From Halichondria panicea (lineage: Eukaryota > Porifera > Demospongiae > Suberitida > Halichondriidae): a stretch of 64,000 nt of DNA. The translations under genes were made by a program, and so were the position numbers. Positions 1 through 12,278 of the stretch are shown here, one piece after another (positions within the stretch are counted from its first letter, which is position 1; every line of letters starts with the position of its first letter). The notes beneath the pieces were generated by a model. The model had not been told where the DNA came from, did not search any database, and was given only the letters and a program-made list of their open reading frames with translations. Location of the stretch: NCBI RefSeq assembly GCF_963675165.1, contig NC_087389.1, forward strand, positions 3,072,001-3,136,000, written 5' to 3'.

Positions 1-34
1 CTTGTAGGACACCAGATGTGGGTACACCCTAAAC

Positions 35-1297
35 CATAGATTGAATAGGGAGAGGGATTGGAAACGGAAGTAGCGCCACGTGACATTTTACATTGATTTT
101 GTAGCATGGCACCAGAGAGCCTTTGATGCCAATCCGTGTTTACGGTTGCTCAACACGCGGGAAACAATGTTTCATGAATTATGATCACTACAAGAAATTC
201 AGAGCCCCCCAAAAACTTTATTCTCATGTCCCCTAATGGTGAGCATCAGTTGGAAAAGTTTTGACTTTTGTGAAGATAGCTAGAGGTACAAAGCGTCTTT
301 GAGATCTTTATGTACCTAGAATGCTTCTAATAATAGCTAAGACTGTGCAACCCATCGATCTCAAGTGTCAGTTTGAAGTGCAAGTTTTACAGTACTTTTC
401 AAGTAGGTTGAATATCATTCCAAGTTGAATGTTGAAGTGAGTACTCGCACCACCAAACCACAAAGCTGATACAACTGTAGGTGGCTGTCACAGCCTGTCA
501 GTGTGATGATGCCCATGCATGATACCGTAAACGTTGAAATTTTCGACGCATCAAAATTTCGCACTTTCTGCACTAGGCCCACAATTCTTAAATTTCGTGC
601 ACATAAATTTTCGTCCGTTATATTAACGTAGGTGTGGCTACCACGTACACGTACACCCACGTATATATTTAATTTCGTGCGTTGAGTCCAAGGACGAAAA
701 AAACGAAATTAAACACCTGTCGAAAATTTCAACGTTTACGGTAATACACAGCACTGACTACATGTGTGGGTGTTCATCTAGATGCATATTCAAATGACTT
801 GAGGTGCAGAGTGTTGCTACACTACTTAAGCAAACCAAGTAAGAGAATTAATGTACATCAGCAAAAGTACTGTAAAAGAATAGAGCATTTGTTCGGGAGA
901 AGTGGAGATGTCGAGCCAAAGGCATGCATGGTCCTCATCCTATGTTGAATCCGTAACAGTGCTACTGATACTCTTTGAAAATCTAGGCACTTACTTAGGA
1001 AAAGTTCAAGCAAAGATACATGTACACCTACATTTGTACATAATTATGAAGCTCGTGGGTAGATCATAATTATGATCAGCTTTGTTTTGTGGTTTAGTGG
1101 TGTTAGTACTCACTTTAACATTCAACTTTGAATAATTCAACCTACTTGAAAAGTACTGTAGTAGCTGACAGTCAAGGCAAGGTACTATCTAGCCTAGATT
1201 TTACTTTCAGATACACAGCCTCAATTACACCCCGGCGTAACGCGGATATAATTTGAGGTAACTTCCGTTTCCAATCCCTCTCCCTATTCAATCTATG
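35..1297. mobile_element. GATTGG-family DNA element A, complete
   Basis: Terminal inverted repeats of 37 bp are identical at the two ends (35-71 and 1261-1297; they begin CATAGATTGAATAGGG and contain GAGGGATTGGAAACGG). The element is flanked by a perfect 7-bp direct repeat CCTAAAC (28-34 and 1298-1304). Inside are long subterminal inverted arms (about 374-460 against 1083-1165). No transposase frame is visible, so it is non-autonomous. Identical termini suggest recent movement. A 7-bp duplication narrows the superfamily (P-like or Dada-like are possible), but the class is not proven. Confidence 0.85.
525..741. mobile_element. TA-flanked MITE nested in element A
   Basis: Starts CCGTAAACGTTGAAATTTTC and ends with its reverse complement (719-741), with TA on each side (523-524 and 742-743). 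About 217 bp with no coding capacity. The TA duplication and short inverted termini fit a Tc1/mariner-like MITE. Confidence 0.8.
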
Positions 1298-1429
1298 CCT
1301 AAACTAAGAACTGTCACTTTTGCTTATGTACTGTCAAACTAATGCTCCACCCCCTACTGGGGATAGGTGGGGATTAAACCAATCACGTGATGTAATCCCC
1401 CCACCTTTGGGCTGGTTGTTTGGTCTAAT

Positions 1430-1943
1430 CATAGATAGAGTAGAAGGGGATTGGCAACGGAAGTGGTGCACGTGATGTTGTACAGTGACGTCTATGTAGA
1501 GCTCAGAAACAATCTGTGTTTCGCTTTCTACCCCGGGTAAGTTTACCGGGAAACTTATTGAGTCTAATCATAGTCTATGCATGCGTCTCAAAGACCCCTC
1601 TAACACTAAAACAAATACCCCCTGATGGTGAGTATCATTTGGAAACGAAGAAAAGACAATCTTGATTGTCGTGAAGTAGCTAGTCTAACACAAAGCGATT
1701 TTTCATGCTTGTGTTAGTTTAGCTACAATGATATAGCTTGAGCTTGACTCTAGTCCGACTTTGTGAAGAGACATGAGAGGTGTAGAATAGGCGGGAGCTT
1801 CGGCGCCGGTGAAATACCACTAAGGTTGTGTCACTAAGTAGTATGCTGTGTCCCAAATGGCCACAAGTATTTGATGAAGTTGATGTTTAGCAGCAAAACT
1901 GCTCGTGGACTTTTTACTGACAGCAAAAACAATTCTCATTAAT
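1430..1943. mobile_element. GATTGG-family element B1, right end lost
   Basis: The left terminus CATAGATAGAGTAGAAGGGG is followed by GATTGGCAACGGAAGTGG. From about 1590 the interior matches 9530-9800 closely, including the CTCAAAGACCCCTC block. The match stops where the MITE at 1946 begins and no right terminus follows, so the copy is broken. Confidence 0.65.
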
Positions 1944-1945
1944 TA

Positions 1946-2333
1946 CCGTATATGCTTGATCAGGAGCCGCGGCTACTAAATGTTCATTTTGCTGGAAGAG
2001 GAGGCTACAATTCAAGAGGGGCCACTGTTCAAGAGCGGCGTTTATTAGCTCCAGATAATTTAGTTTGTTATCAAAAGTTGTTTTCACCTGCATAAACTTG
2101 AACTCTGCCATGAGAAAGTCTTTGTGAAGCATTAACAAGCTGCTACTCATAGCTACGTACATGCCTATATAGCTAATAATTTTTTTGGCTGCCACGTACA
2201 GAAATGCTTGAGTCAAAGTTCACTGAGGCTACTATTTGAGAGCGGCTACTAAATGTTTCATTTTGCTAGCAAGGGAGGCTACTATTTGAGTGCGGCCTTT
2301 ATACAAGAGCGGCCTCTGATCGAGCATATACGG
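1946..2333. mobile_element. TA-flanked MITE with GGCCGC-rich termini
   Basis: Ends CCGTATATGCTTGATCAG on the left and the inverted CTGATCGAGCATATACGG on the right, with TA at 1944-1945 and 2334-2335. The phrase GCGGCTACTAAATGTT recurs near both ends. It interrupts element B1. No coding sequence. Confidence 0.75.
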
Positions 2334-2335
2334 TA

Positions 2336-3827
2336 TATCATCTTGTTGCCTAAGAAATTTCGCATCATTTGGCATGTTGTATGGCTTCACTCGATAAAGT
2401 TTGGGTATTCTATCTAATTAGTGTTCTTTGAAGTCTGGCTTCTCAAAAAACGCTGTTTTTTTCCTGTACTTTTTTGAGTATCATGTTCCTTATACAATTC
2501 TCTTGAAGTGTGACAAGTTTGATTCTGGGATTCCAATGGGATCATGAGATATGTTGTGGGATGTAGTGTGATTTGGGCAATATTTGTGGTTTTAGAGAAT
2601 AAACAGTCCTTAAAAAAAATGTTACAAAGCCTTTCTGCATTCCCAATTGTTACTGTGCACTTTTCCTTAGTAAGTAAGCTGTGTCAGGCCCTTTGTTGTG
2701 GCAATATTGCAATTAGCAATATATCGTAGGTCTTAAGTTGATGAGTGACATTACCTACGTTCAAGCTAACAATTGTACGTTTTAGTTGTAGCAATGGTGA
2801 TTTCATAAAAGTTGAGCAGTATAAAACATTAGCATTAACATTTAAAAACATTAACAAGCCTAGCCCAAATGTTTGGTCAGTATTTCTGATGCAGCTTTAA
2901 TCTCCTTTTTGTAAATTCGACCTGTTCTGATTTGATGATCAATTGTTTAAAAAAATAAAATCATGTAGGCAACGTATAAAATTATCTATTTCTGAAGCTG
3001 GGATACTTGAATAAGCTGCATTATGGCCCGTGAGGGTAAAGAAATTGTACACACACTAGTGAGTTGTGTGGTTTTACTTGGAAAACACCCTATAGCTAAC
3101 CACCCATCTTTTTGTGCAAACCAATCACGAAATATTCTCTGGTGGCATTTCAGTTTCTACTGAGATTACTCAGTGTCCATCTTCTGACTGCAGTACTATA
3201 CTGTATCAGTAGCTAGAGATGGTTCAAATAATTTATGATGTGTGTAGTTTGCATGTGTCTGGAATCGTTTGAGAAAACAAGAAAAGATGATGTTGCTCTC
3301 TCTCATAGTCCTCTGTAGTGCAGTACTCAAATGGCTAGCTGATATGCTTGTCGCCGCTCAATCAAATAGCTGGCGTGGTGTCAGTATTATTTTGCTGCTC
3401 GTATGGTCGCTGTAAACTTGTTTTAGCTATCAGTCGTTTTACAGTTCCTCGGCTAAAAATGTCACTCGGCCGAAAGTTCGAAGTCTTCCTTGTGATAACA
3501 TAAGTTCAGGAAAGTTAACACACATGTTTTAGGTACATTACACAACAAAGAAGGACTGTTTATTCTCTGAAACCACAAATATTGCCCAAATCACACTACA
3601 TCCCACAACATATCTCATGATCCCATTGGAATCCCAAAACCAAACTTGTCACACTTCAAGAGAATGGTATGAGGAACATGATACACAAAAAATTACAGGG
3701 AAAAAAACAGCGCTTTTCGAGAAGTCAGAGTTTGAAGGATACTAATTAGATGCAATACCTAAAATTTATTAAGTGAAGCCGTACAACATACCAAATGATG
3801 CGGAATTTCTTAGGCAACAAGATGATA
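2336..3827. mobile_element. Foldback element with 280-bp inverted arms
   Basis: The left arm (2336 to about 2612, beginning TATCATCTTGTTGCC) is repeated in inverted orientation at about 3551-3827 with scattered mismatches. A single-copy core of about 940 bp separates them. TA lies outside each end (2334-2335 and 3828-3829). The left TA is shared with the preceding MITE, so the two elements abut exactly. Confidence 0.75.
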
Positions 3828-4202
3828 TACATTCTTAGTCTTGAATGTTAATGGTTAGAAAGTTACAGTTTAACTAACAGCAGCCAGTTTCTAAAAGTGG
3901 AGAATTTCTGCATTTTTTAATTAACTCAATCTCAGAAGCCATATTGTTTACAAACCCAAAATTTTTTCTGATATGTTATCATACCATTCCTCACACATGT
4001 ACCAAGTTTCGTGGAATTCTGAAGACCTCACGTTTTAAATTTCGTTGAATTGATATGTAATGACCCTATAGTAACCTCTAATATGCAGCTGCATATTCTG
4101 TGCCAGAGGAGGTCAGACATCATTTTGAAATTTCACTATTATGACCTTTTAATGGCATTCCAGGCCAAATTGCTTTTCGTTTTCGCCTGCCATGCATAAT
4201 TA
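3828..4202. repeat. Repeat-derived spacer with a motif shared with 44.4 kb
   Basis: No gene seen. About 4105-4185 (GAGGTCAGACATC ... CATTCCAGGCCAAATTG) matches 44418-44480 and, inverted, 44745-44815. It is therefore a diverged interspersed repeat. Confidence 0.5.
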
Positions 4203-4239
4203 TGCCTCAAGGCGTAGCCGCACGAGGGATATGGTGAAG

Positions 4240-4310
<71 letters not shown>

Positions 4311-5134
4311 TGTTCCAGCTGTAACTGCATGCTCAATGGTTACAATGCGACTAGAACTAACAGCTTCTATAGGCTTCTAGCCGCGTTCTTTTGGATTTTG
4401 ATTCGTAGATTAGCAAACTAAAGCTTCTTTCTCGAGTTATGGCTAGTTTGACTCACATTGAAGGCTGTTCAGAATCTTTCATAGCATCATCTGTTCGCAC
4501 AAACTTTCTATTCAACTTATGAGTTAGCCTTGCACTAAAGTGCTAGCTTTTTGTTATCTACAAGAGTCAGAAAGAGCTGAAGAAGCTAGCTATTTTAGTA
4601 GCCATTATTGAACTTGCAGACACATGCACCCCTTATTCCTGGATGTAATGCGCATGCGCGCTCAATACCACGTGTAAGAGATTCCATTTTGAACCCCAGA
4701 TCCTGGCAGAATCAATTTTCTTCTTTGTTGATGTCCTGGTAAGCCACAAACTAACCTTTCGGATAACTATTTTTAGGCTGCTTGTTATAGGTACTACTTT
4801 CTGTGATTGAATTCTGCTTATCTCACAGACTATATACTGACTATGCCGCCTTTGACAAAGGTTTGCTCTTTTTACGCTGCTTGTTATAGATACTACTTTC
4901 TGTGATTGAATTCTGCTTATCTCACAGACTATATACTGACTATGCCTTTGACAAAAAATTAATGTTTGCTCCCACTGTTTGGCTACAGGCCAGTTAAGAC
5001 GATCTATTAACTGTGGACACCCCTTTCTTGTGAAACAATCAAAGCACATTGCAAATTATTTACCTCTTCTATAACACTAAAACTTTTGAGCGAAAGTAAA
5101 AACATGGCGAGAGGCATTAGCAAGCCAACACTCG
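4203..5134 (-). mobile_element. S-family element, copy S1
   Basis: Reads on the minus strand from CGAGTGTTGGCTTGCTAATG (5134 inward) to CGCCTTGAGGCA (4203). It is flanked by TTA on the plus strand (4200-4202 and 5135-5137), equal to TAA in the element's orientation, the same duplication as copies S2 and S4. It contains a local duplication of about 70 bp (4780-4860 and 4870-4945) and a long GT tract near its 3' end. No coding sequence. Confidence 0.75.
4245..4309. repeat. (GT)n microsatellite inside S1
   Basis: About 65 bp of uninterrupted GT. Other S copies carry CA/GT tracts at the same place (24882-24912, 51500-51530), so the family itself carries the microsatellite. Confidence 0.95.
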
Positions 5135-5343
5135 TTATTAGCTATGACTAAAACAGGCCGGTACTGTCTGTCCAAAAGTTTTACACAGATTGATATACAT
5201 AGTAAACAACAGCAGGTTGAAGTGCCTCTTATAAATTGTTTGGGTCCCAGTCCTTAATGCGTTTTAACCAAATTTCCTTGTTAGTAATGTACTAAGTGCA
5301 GGTTTTGGAAGTAAAAGTCAGTACAAATCATTGTTGTTTGCAG

Positions 5344-8300
5344 TCGCTCAAGTCACGAGGGTATGTAAAGGAACAGTTCTCTTGGCAGCACTACTACTGG
5401 TACTTGACAAATGAAGGAATTCAGTATCTCAGAGAGTACTTGCATTTGCCAAATGAGATTGTCCCAGCTACTTTAAAGAGGCCTACTCGAACAGAAACAG
5501 CAAGAGCAAGACCTAAAGGTATAGTATGTGTTTTTTAGAGCTTGTAAGATTTGAATTTGCGTGTGCTTAATTTAGGCTTTGGGGACGGTGATCGAGAGAG
5601 AAGAGAAGAAAGAGAGGATAGAGAACAGTACCGGAGAGGCGCAGACTGTAAGCCATGTAGAAATGTTGATCAGCTCACCCTGTGGGTGTGTTAATGTAGA
5701 GCATGCACGCCCTCATTACAAACATACTGATGATGTCATGTGGTGTAACAGGTGGTGGTCCAATGGAAGCGCCAATAGTTAAACTTTCAGTACCTGCACT
5801 CAAATATATCATATGTGACAGGGCCTAGGAAAACACCCCTTAACGCGGGTATACCCGAGTTTATTTTTATTGTTGAATCAGATAAAGCGTTCTCTAAGCT
5901 TCAAAATGATACCAAGATCGACCTCCTAGCTATTTTCTACCCGGAGATATGTTCGAGGGAACGCTACGAAGTATTGCTTGAGCAGATGACGCTCAAACGT
6001 CATGAATAATTGTAAGTTCAATTATTGATTTCCGGGCACTTCCGTATACTCATAAAGCTTAGTAAAAGATTTTCTGGAGAAGACGAGTTAGTTAGATGAA
6101 GGCTAGGCATTCTAGGACTCTCTAGCTAGCTAGTATAGCTATGTAGCTGGATTGCTTGGCATCTAGGAAGGATCTTCGAAGAAATAAAAAGACAAAGACT
6201 CCCGTCGCTCCAATGGTAAGCTTTCATGTCTTGTTATCAGCTTGTACTTACTTTCTGTGTCATGTATCAGTCTTATAATAGATCGCTCACTTGTATGGAG
6301 CCTACAAAAAGTGTCTCTGTTCTTCATAAAGCTTAAAGGAACCCTGTCTGATCTATTATAGGTGGCCTTTCACTTAGTATTCGTCTATGTGCTAGATCCA
6401 ACTTATTATTAGCCTTACAAGAAGCTTTCCTCCTTTAATTTAGTATTAGTATCACTGCCATTGTGCTTAGTATTAGCAGGCCTGATGGGATGAGTGATCA
6501 CATCTTGGAGAGCCCAGGAAACCCTGTGAAATTGTCCTATAACATTTATATGGATGGTTCCCCCAGGTCGTTGCGAGTGTCGGAGGCCTGAGAAACAATA
6601 GTCTATTGGCTAGAATGTAAGTGACATTGATATTGTGTCTATCTTAACTTACTACTTATCTGTAGGTTGTTATGGAGGGTTTATGAAGACAAGTGGTACG
6701 GGATACATACATCTAAAGAAACAAGAGTGGATCTACGCCAAGCTAGCTAGCTAGATAGCTGCTCTTTCTAATGAATTTATGTTGCTAAATTATGTTTGTT
6801 AAGAAGTGGAGCTATAATATACCTGGCTCCTCTTGATGATTGTAAGTACTGGGCTGATGAAATAGTCCTGTACAAGTTGTAATCTTTTTTTGTTAAAAAT
6901 AATTAAGGAAAATTCCCCTCACGTACACAAGTACATTTCATTGTAAAAAATGAACGTTCGGTGAGTTTCTTCAACGTCCGCGCTTGACCTGTTTAAAGCT
7001 TCGTAGGCCAAATTTTTACGGGTAGATAGAGGAAGGGCTGAAGTTAGCACCTGTGAAAAAAAATTTTTTGCCCATGTTTTTCATTTCTACTAAATTGACC
7101 TATAGCCTAATTTAATTTTAGTGCCGCGTTAAGGGGGGTTTCTTAGGCCCTGTCACACATCACCTAAGATATGCAGTCTCAAAATATTAAATATCCTGGG
7201 GAAGCATGCCCCCCACACACCTCAATCATACAGGATATACGACCCCCCCTGTTTCAAGTGCTATAATTTGTTTCCTTTCTCAACTCACACAAAGTCTGCC
7301 CATACACAAGAGAAACACTTCCCAGCAGACAGTAGAGAAAATCAAATAGAGTTACAGTAGTCATTCTACCCTGAATTAATTTAGTCCACTATATATATCT
7401 TGACTTTAGTAATTTTAATTGGTGAAACACATCTTCATTAGTGAAACAACATAACATACATCTCAGTTTCAGGTGACAAAAAGACAACTGGTGTGGGTGC
7501 TGGAGAAGGATTCAATCCTCAATTTGTAAGTTTTTGTATGTCTGTTTGGAGGGTGTAATGTGTATTTTGCATGACCCACTGTATAGCGCTATAGCAACTG
7601 TTTTTGTTAAGAATGGCCAAAATCATGGCACGATGTGAAGGATAAAATAGCCTACTTGTATTGTCATACAGTGGTGTGTGCATTGTTCGAAGGCCTCTTT
7701 TTTAATGTTAACGATTACGGTTTGGAGTTAGAGGAATGAGGATATAATAATTTTATTATTGTTTATTAGTCATACTGTATAATATCAAACACAGACACTG
7801 CAAAAAGTGTTTGATGCTTAAGGTTACGGTAGACCGTTTGATCGTTATTATTCATGATAGTGATCTCGAGCAGCTAGAATGAGCTGAAAGTCAACTGAAA
7901 CGCAGTAGTCATTTCATGGCTCGAATAGACATTTTAACTAGATAGTGTAGTTCTTATAAAGGCCTACTGTACAGAGAATATAAAAGAAAACTTTTCGTTT
8001 AGCTATTATATCAAACATGAACAAAAATCAGCTTCCCGCAAGGCGCCTGCATCTATGTATACATATATATGCCCTAGAGATCCCATATTTAATGATTGCT
8101 GCACTCGATAGATCTAGGTATAGCCTCGATTCAAGGCCGATTAAAATACGGCCTGGTACCTATTGCAGGGGTGATAGTGCGCATGCGCTTCAAATTACCC
8201 AGAATATGGGTAATCGTACTACGAACGTAAAACCTTAGTAAATTACACAGGAAATTAGTCCGTTTACTAAAAATATGTTCCGTAATACTTTATCTCTATG

Positions 8301-11300
8301 ACTGAGTTCTGTAAAGCTGTGGCTTATGCCGTCTATTGCGTTGGTCTAGAAGGCTTGAACACTAGTTTTAAGACAGAAGAGGCTCTCATCTACGTCTAGG
8401 ATGGTCCTATAGCCGGATTGTCTTCGCAAGTAGCAGTTTGAGGCACCAAACACTTCCCATAGCCTGTACAGATCCAAGGTAAGACATCCTGACCATACAA
8501 CCTTCATAGAGGTAGATGAGAGCCTCTTCTGGCTTTAGACTAGTGTGAAAGCCTTCTGGAACAACGCAATAGAGAGCTAAGCTGATGTACAAAGATAGAA
8601 AATAGATGAGAGAAAGAAAAAGGGGATTCCCGAGATTCTGGAGAATAAACTAACGCATGCGCACTATCACCCCTGCAATAGGTACCAGGCCGTATTTTAA
8701 TCGGCCTGGAATCGAGGCTAATCTAGGTATAGCAAGCTTTCCAAGTAGGCAATAAACTAATATCCAGCAAAATTAATGTCAAGAACCCAAGACAAGAATG
8801 TTCAATGTTTTCATTCAAAGTGACCCTGGCTTACCTCTTTTGGACCCAGACCTTAACCAGTGGAAGAATGCCAAAGTCACGTTTAACTGAAAAATTAAAC
8901 ACCGTACGTTGTTAAATCAGCTAAAACGCATGTAGTAGCTAGCGGTTCTGTCTATACCTGCAGTGCAGCATGCCAGTACATCAACACATTTATACCCTAG
9001 CCGCAAATAACCGCCCACCCCTACTTTTGCCTGAAAGTCCTGTAGAGACCTATTTGCAATCATAGAAGCGCCCACTATTGCGCATGCGTATAGTCGGGTA
9101 AAGGTCAACAGGATGCATGATTTTTATTTGAGATAGTTAGCTAGCTAGCTAGATCGATATCTAGAGTGCTAGCTCAGAAACAATGACTTTAGCTATATCT
9201 ATATACCGTATAGCGCGAAATTTTCGCGGATTTCGTGGGCTAGAATTCGACACGAAAATTAAGTCTACAAAAATTGTTCTTTAATTAGAATTACCTGCTA
9301 TCATGCAAATATTTAGAGGCGTGGCTTCCGGTAAGCAGTCATTCCGCAAACATTGTGCAACGAAATGGCTTTTAGAGGCCAATCCACGAAATATAAGTGC
9401 CTCGAAAAATTCGCGCTATACGGTAGTCAGTGGCGTAGGAAGTGGCTGGAGCCCCCCCTTGTTGGAGAGCAATGTTTAGCTTGAACTGTTGAGCTAGCTT
9501 ACTACTTAAAATTATTGTGTCAAATGCCTACTTCTCAAAGACCCCTCCAACACTTAAACACATACCCCGATGGTAGATATCATTTAGAAATGAATAAAAT
9601 ATAATCTTGATTTTCGTGACGTAGCTAGAGGTACACAGAGAGGCTTTCTTTTTCATGCTTGTGTTCCTATAGCACCTATGATATAGCTAAGGTTGCGTTA
9701 CTAAGTAGTGTGCTATGTCCCAAATCACCACACAAATGAGGTGAAGTTGATGTCTAGCAGTAGAACTGCTTATAGACTTTTACAGACGACAAAAAACAAT
9801 TCTCATGAATTATTCGTGTTTAGACTCCCATGTTAGAAGTAAGCCTCGAGGCGAAACACGGATGGTACCGGAAGTGCATTCCTTTGCCAATCCCTTTCTC
9901 TTCTATCTATGGTAATACTGTCTATATAGGCAGTAAGCTAAGGTATAGGCAGGATTTGTTGCAGAAAAATCACTCTTACTGGTTGGATTTACTGTCATAA
10001 CTGCTTGTTTTCTGTGGGCTGTAGCTTCTCTCCTGAGCGCTTGCTAACAATCACTCTTGCATTATTCAATAGCTAAAACTTCAATTTTGCATGCAGTCCT
10101 GCATAAATAGATCAAGTACATGGCAGTACAGAATGCACTTGCAACTAAAGTGATCATTTTCATGCACAGTTGATAGTAAAAGTGGGCGTAACAGCAACAC
10201 GTCCGTCCCCCAGACAGCTGTTAAATTCCTTTTACCCGTTGTGTGGAAAGGACTATAAGAAAAAATATGGGAAGAATTAGAGGAACAAAGAAAGAAAAAG
10301 GAGAGCATGCCTCACTAAGATATGTGACGGTGGCACAGTGGAAACGAACATGAGCCGTCAGTAGATGGGCAGGGCCTGGCAGGTAACAAAGCCACAGAAT
10401 ACCTATGCATTGCAGATTTTCACCTAAAGCTGCAGCATTACAGAACTAGTATGCCAGAATCTATGTATGGAGATATCACAGACAAGGGCTTACCTAGCAT
10501 AGGAAGATCCTTGAGGCTTGACTTTACAGCAGTATGCATGTTAGCCTCGATTCCAGGCCGCTAAGAGAGGGCCTGGTATCGACTGTTTGCGCATGCGCCA
10601 CCTATTACCCGGAAAGTGGGTAATTCGGATACCATTGTATTTTGCTCAGTAAAACAATGACGTCACAACGAACGAAAGTGGATTGAAGAAAGTGGATAAA
10701 AGTGTGATTGTAGCCCGTGTGATAGCATTCTAATAGCTACCCTTAGCCTACTATGTTAACAAAGGACTCACAGCCTGCAACAGTGTGGATAACAATCCTC
10801 TGAACGGAGGGGAAGGCTGACAATAGCCTATATGGATAGGCCACGCCCATCTGACACTAACCTTGGTGAAAGTCGACTTTATCAGAAAGAAATTGCTGCT
10901 GTAACCAATACAGCTCTGTCTCTAGCTAGCTAGCTATATAGCTCTGTGTCTGACTTTATGAAGAGTATTCTTTGTCTGTATATGTTATTCAGGATATAAT
11001 TTGGGTAAAATTCAGTTTAATGGGAAACATTACGGGAATATTATCCAATAATTTTGCGCATGCGCAAGCAGTCAGTAGCAGGCCTAATTGTTTAGGCCTT
11101 GAGAAGGAGGCTATATGCATGTGTGATACAGCTAGTGTATTGGTGATGAATGACATTGTTGTAAGGTGTGACCTCATAATAGAGGCAATCTACTATAAAT
11201 AGTTTGTGACTGAATTGTTTGCCACGTTTTAAAATGCAACTAGCTATATAATGATAATTTTTAGGCTACATCAACTGCCGCATTAGACTCACAATTAAGC

Positions 11301-12001
11301 CAAAGAAATCTTGGCAGTCCTTCTTTGAACTGAATAGTAGCAGCGATTTTAAGACAGCTTGCACAAGTCTGACAACTATATGACTTCAATTCAACTGCTG
11401 CCCTCTGCCATTATCTGTCTTGTATTGTACAGGTTATCAAAAGCCTTGGGCAACCAATAACAAACTGACTTTTGGCTGCCAGTTCTCATCATATAAAACA
11501 GCTAATCTTTGCTGATCTCTTAGATGACTATATCCTAGCTGAATGCCTGATGTTGTTCTTCTCCATCAATCTTCTCTTTTCTAGCACTAACATCCACTCT
11601 CAAACTGTAGCTAAGAAACCCCCAAGCACTTTACATAACCTTGCGCAATTTTTGGATCACGTGGAAAAACCAATGAATAATCTCTACCCAAATTCTGGTA
11701 GAGACAGAAGCTGTAGCCCAAAGTCACCAGTCCATTTTCTCCCGCCCCCATCCAATCAGAGAAAAGGGAGTGGCTTGCGGTAGTGGATGTAGCCTAAAAA
11801 TTATTTATAGCTAGTTGCATTTTAACGTGGCAAACAATTCAGCCACTAACTAGATTGCCTCTATTATACTTAAATTTTTTTACATACGCTATACCTTATA
11901 CTAAGAAAGCTCAGTAGCACACAATTATTTCTCCGAGAAACCATTAATTTTTTCTGCAGCGTGGAGTTGGATTTGGAAGAGGGAAACCAACAGACTCTTG
12001 A
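5344..12001 (+). CDS. RPS10: Ribosomal protein S10 (eS10), 3' four exons
   Basis: Component of the small ribosomal subunit head. Exons: 5344-5518, 5576-5647, 7473-7525 and 11960-12001 (stop TGA). All introns are GT-AG and phases join cleanly to give 113 codons. The first exon encodes the conserved plectin/S10 core ([40 protein letters not shown]). The second encodes an Arg/Glu-rich stretch ([19 protein letters not shown]), the third [10 protein letters not shown], the last a Gly/Arg tail ([13 protein letters not shown]). About 50 N-terminal residues are missing; no matching exon was found in 1-5343, so the gene start is probably left of the window. Introns of 1,825 and 4,434 bp are full of transposons, while the first is 57 bp. 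The Cys codon formed across the second junction is the least certain point. Identity is very secure. Confidence 0.93.
5732..5797. repeat. Solo end of the long-arm foldback family
   Basis: Matches 13345-13425 of the foldback at 12279-13505 (shared GGTGGTGGTCCAATGGAAGC). Only one arm tip is present. It lies in an RPS10 intron. Confidence 0.7.
5814..7157. mobile_element. Inverted-repeat element Q in an RPS10 intron
   Basis: Left end TGTGACAGGGCCTAGGAAAA and an inverted right end read as TGTGACAGGGCCTAAGAAAC, both followed by CCTTAACGCG. I could not define the target duplication. The interior has an open stretch at 5815-6009 and splice-like signals around 6200-6720 (for example GTAAGT at 6618), giving short protein-like pieces I do not recognise. 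It could be a decayed autonomous element. Confidence 0.6.
7818..7935. repeat. Fragment of the AAGGTTACGG element family
   Basis: AAGGTTACGGTAGACCGTTTG and the following block about tracking ATGAGCTGAAAG and CAGTAGTCATTTCATGGCTC match the element at 38534-39148 (inverted half). Only one terminus is present. Confidence 0.6.
8121..8720. mobile_element. T-family element T1, complete, 9-bp duplication
   Basis: Begins TAGCCTCGATTC and ends GAATCGAGGCTA. The inverted termini extend about 85 bp. A perfect 9-bp duplication ATCTAGGTA lies at 8112-8120 and 8721-8729. Each end contains a hairpin (GGCCG-loop-CGGCC) and the palindrome GCATGCGC. The 9-bp duplication and long termini fit Mutator-like (MULE) elements. 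Non-coding; in an RPS10 intron. Confidence 0.85.
9206..9423. mobile_element. M-family TA MITE (ACCGTATAGCG termini)
   Basis: Left CCGTATAGCGCGAAATTTTCG and inverted right CGAAAAATTCGCGCTATACGG, with TA at 9204-9205 and 9424-9425. Related termini occur at 28926, 39497, 54818 and 60725. Non-coding. Confidence 0.8.
9530..9909. mobile_element. GATTGG-family element B2, 3' part
   Basis: Matches the interior of B1 (1590-1940) and continues to an inverted terminus CCAATCCCTTTC ... CTATCTATG ending at 9909. The left end is missing. It lies in an RPS10 intron. Confidence 0.65.
10542..11113. mobile_element. T-family element T2, complete, 9-bp duplication
   Basis: Begins TAGCCTCGATTCCAGGCCG and ends GAGAAGGAGGCTA, flanked by a perfect 9-bp repeat TATGCATGT (10533-10541 and 11114-11122). 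Each end has a hairpin (CAGGCCGCTAAGAGAGGGCCTG on the left, AGGCCTAATTGTTTAGGCCT on the right) next to GCGCATGCGC. Interior from 10640 matches 38120-38330. Non-coding. Confidence 0.83.
11179..11864. mobile_element. TA-flanked foldback in the RPS10 intron
   Basis: Ends of about 90 bp are inverted copies (11179-11270 and 11787-11864; ATAGAGGCAATCTA at the tips), with TA at 11177-11178 and 11865-11866. The short frame at 11472-11783 has no recognisable product. It ends about 95 bp before the last RPS10 exon. Confidence 0.7.
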
Positions 12002-12276
12002 ACGAATACAAGTTAGCCTATAGCTTTCTTTTGCTTATACTAATTATTGGCATATTGATATTAATTTTTGAGTGTGTAATTTGTTATAGCATATAGTGCT
12101 ACATATTAAGCATACCTCGGGTGTTGATCCCCAGGAACTGTGTTCTGGAGGATATGTACTGGGGCAGAAAGTACCACAAAATTTTTTCATTTATATAGCT
12201 GGTTGGAGATAATTATGATATCAGCACTATACAGCATAAATATTAGAAGTGTTTTTAACAAGGAATCAAAATAATG
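12002..12276. other. RPS10 3' flank
   Basis: AT-rich sequence directly after the RPS10 stop. It should include the 3' UTR and polyadenylation site, but I saw no clear AATAAA just downstream of the stop. Confidence 0.4.
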
Positions 12277-12278
12277 TA

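Noticed and set aside
4203-5134. Minus-strand 138-codon frame with internal repeats as a gene
   Set aside because: It lies wholly in the S1 element and its repeated peptide is the translation of a 70-bp DNA duplication.
8121-8720. Helitron, from the terminal hairpin followed by CTA
   Set aside because: Both ends carry the same inverted terminus and a perfect 9-bp duplication; Helitrons have neither.
1430-9909. B1 and B2 as two ends of one 8.5 kb element
   Set aside because: Their flanks differ (GTCTAAT against GTAATAC), both contain the same interior block in direct orientation, and RPS10 exons lie between them.
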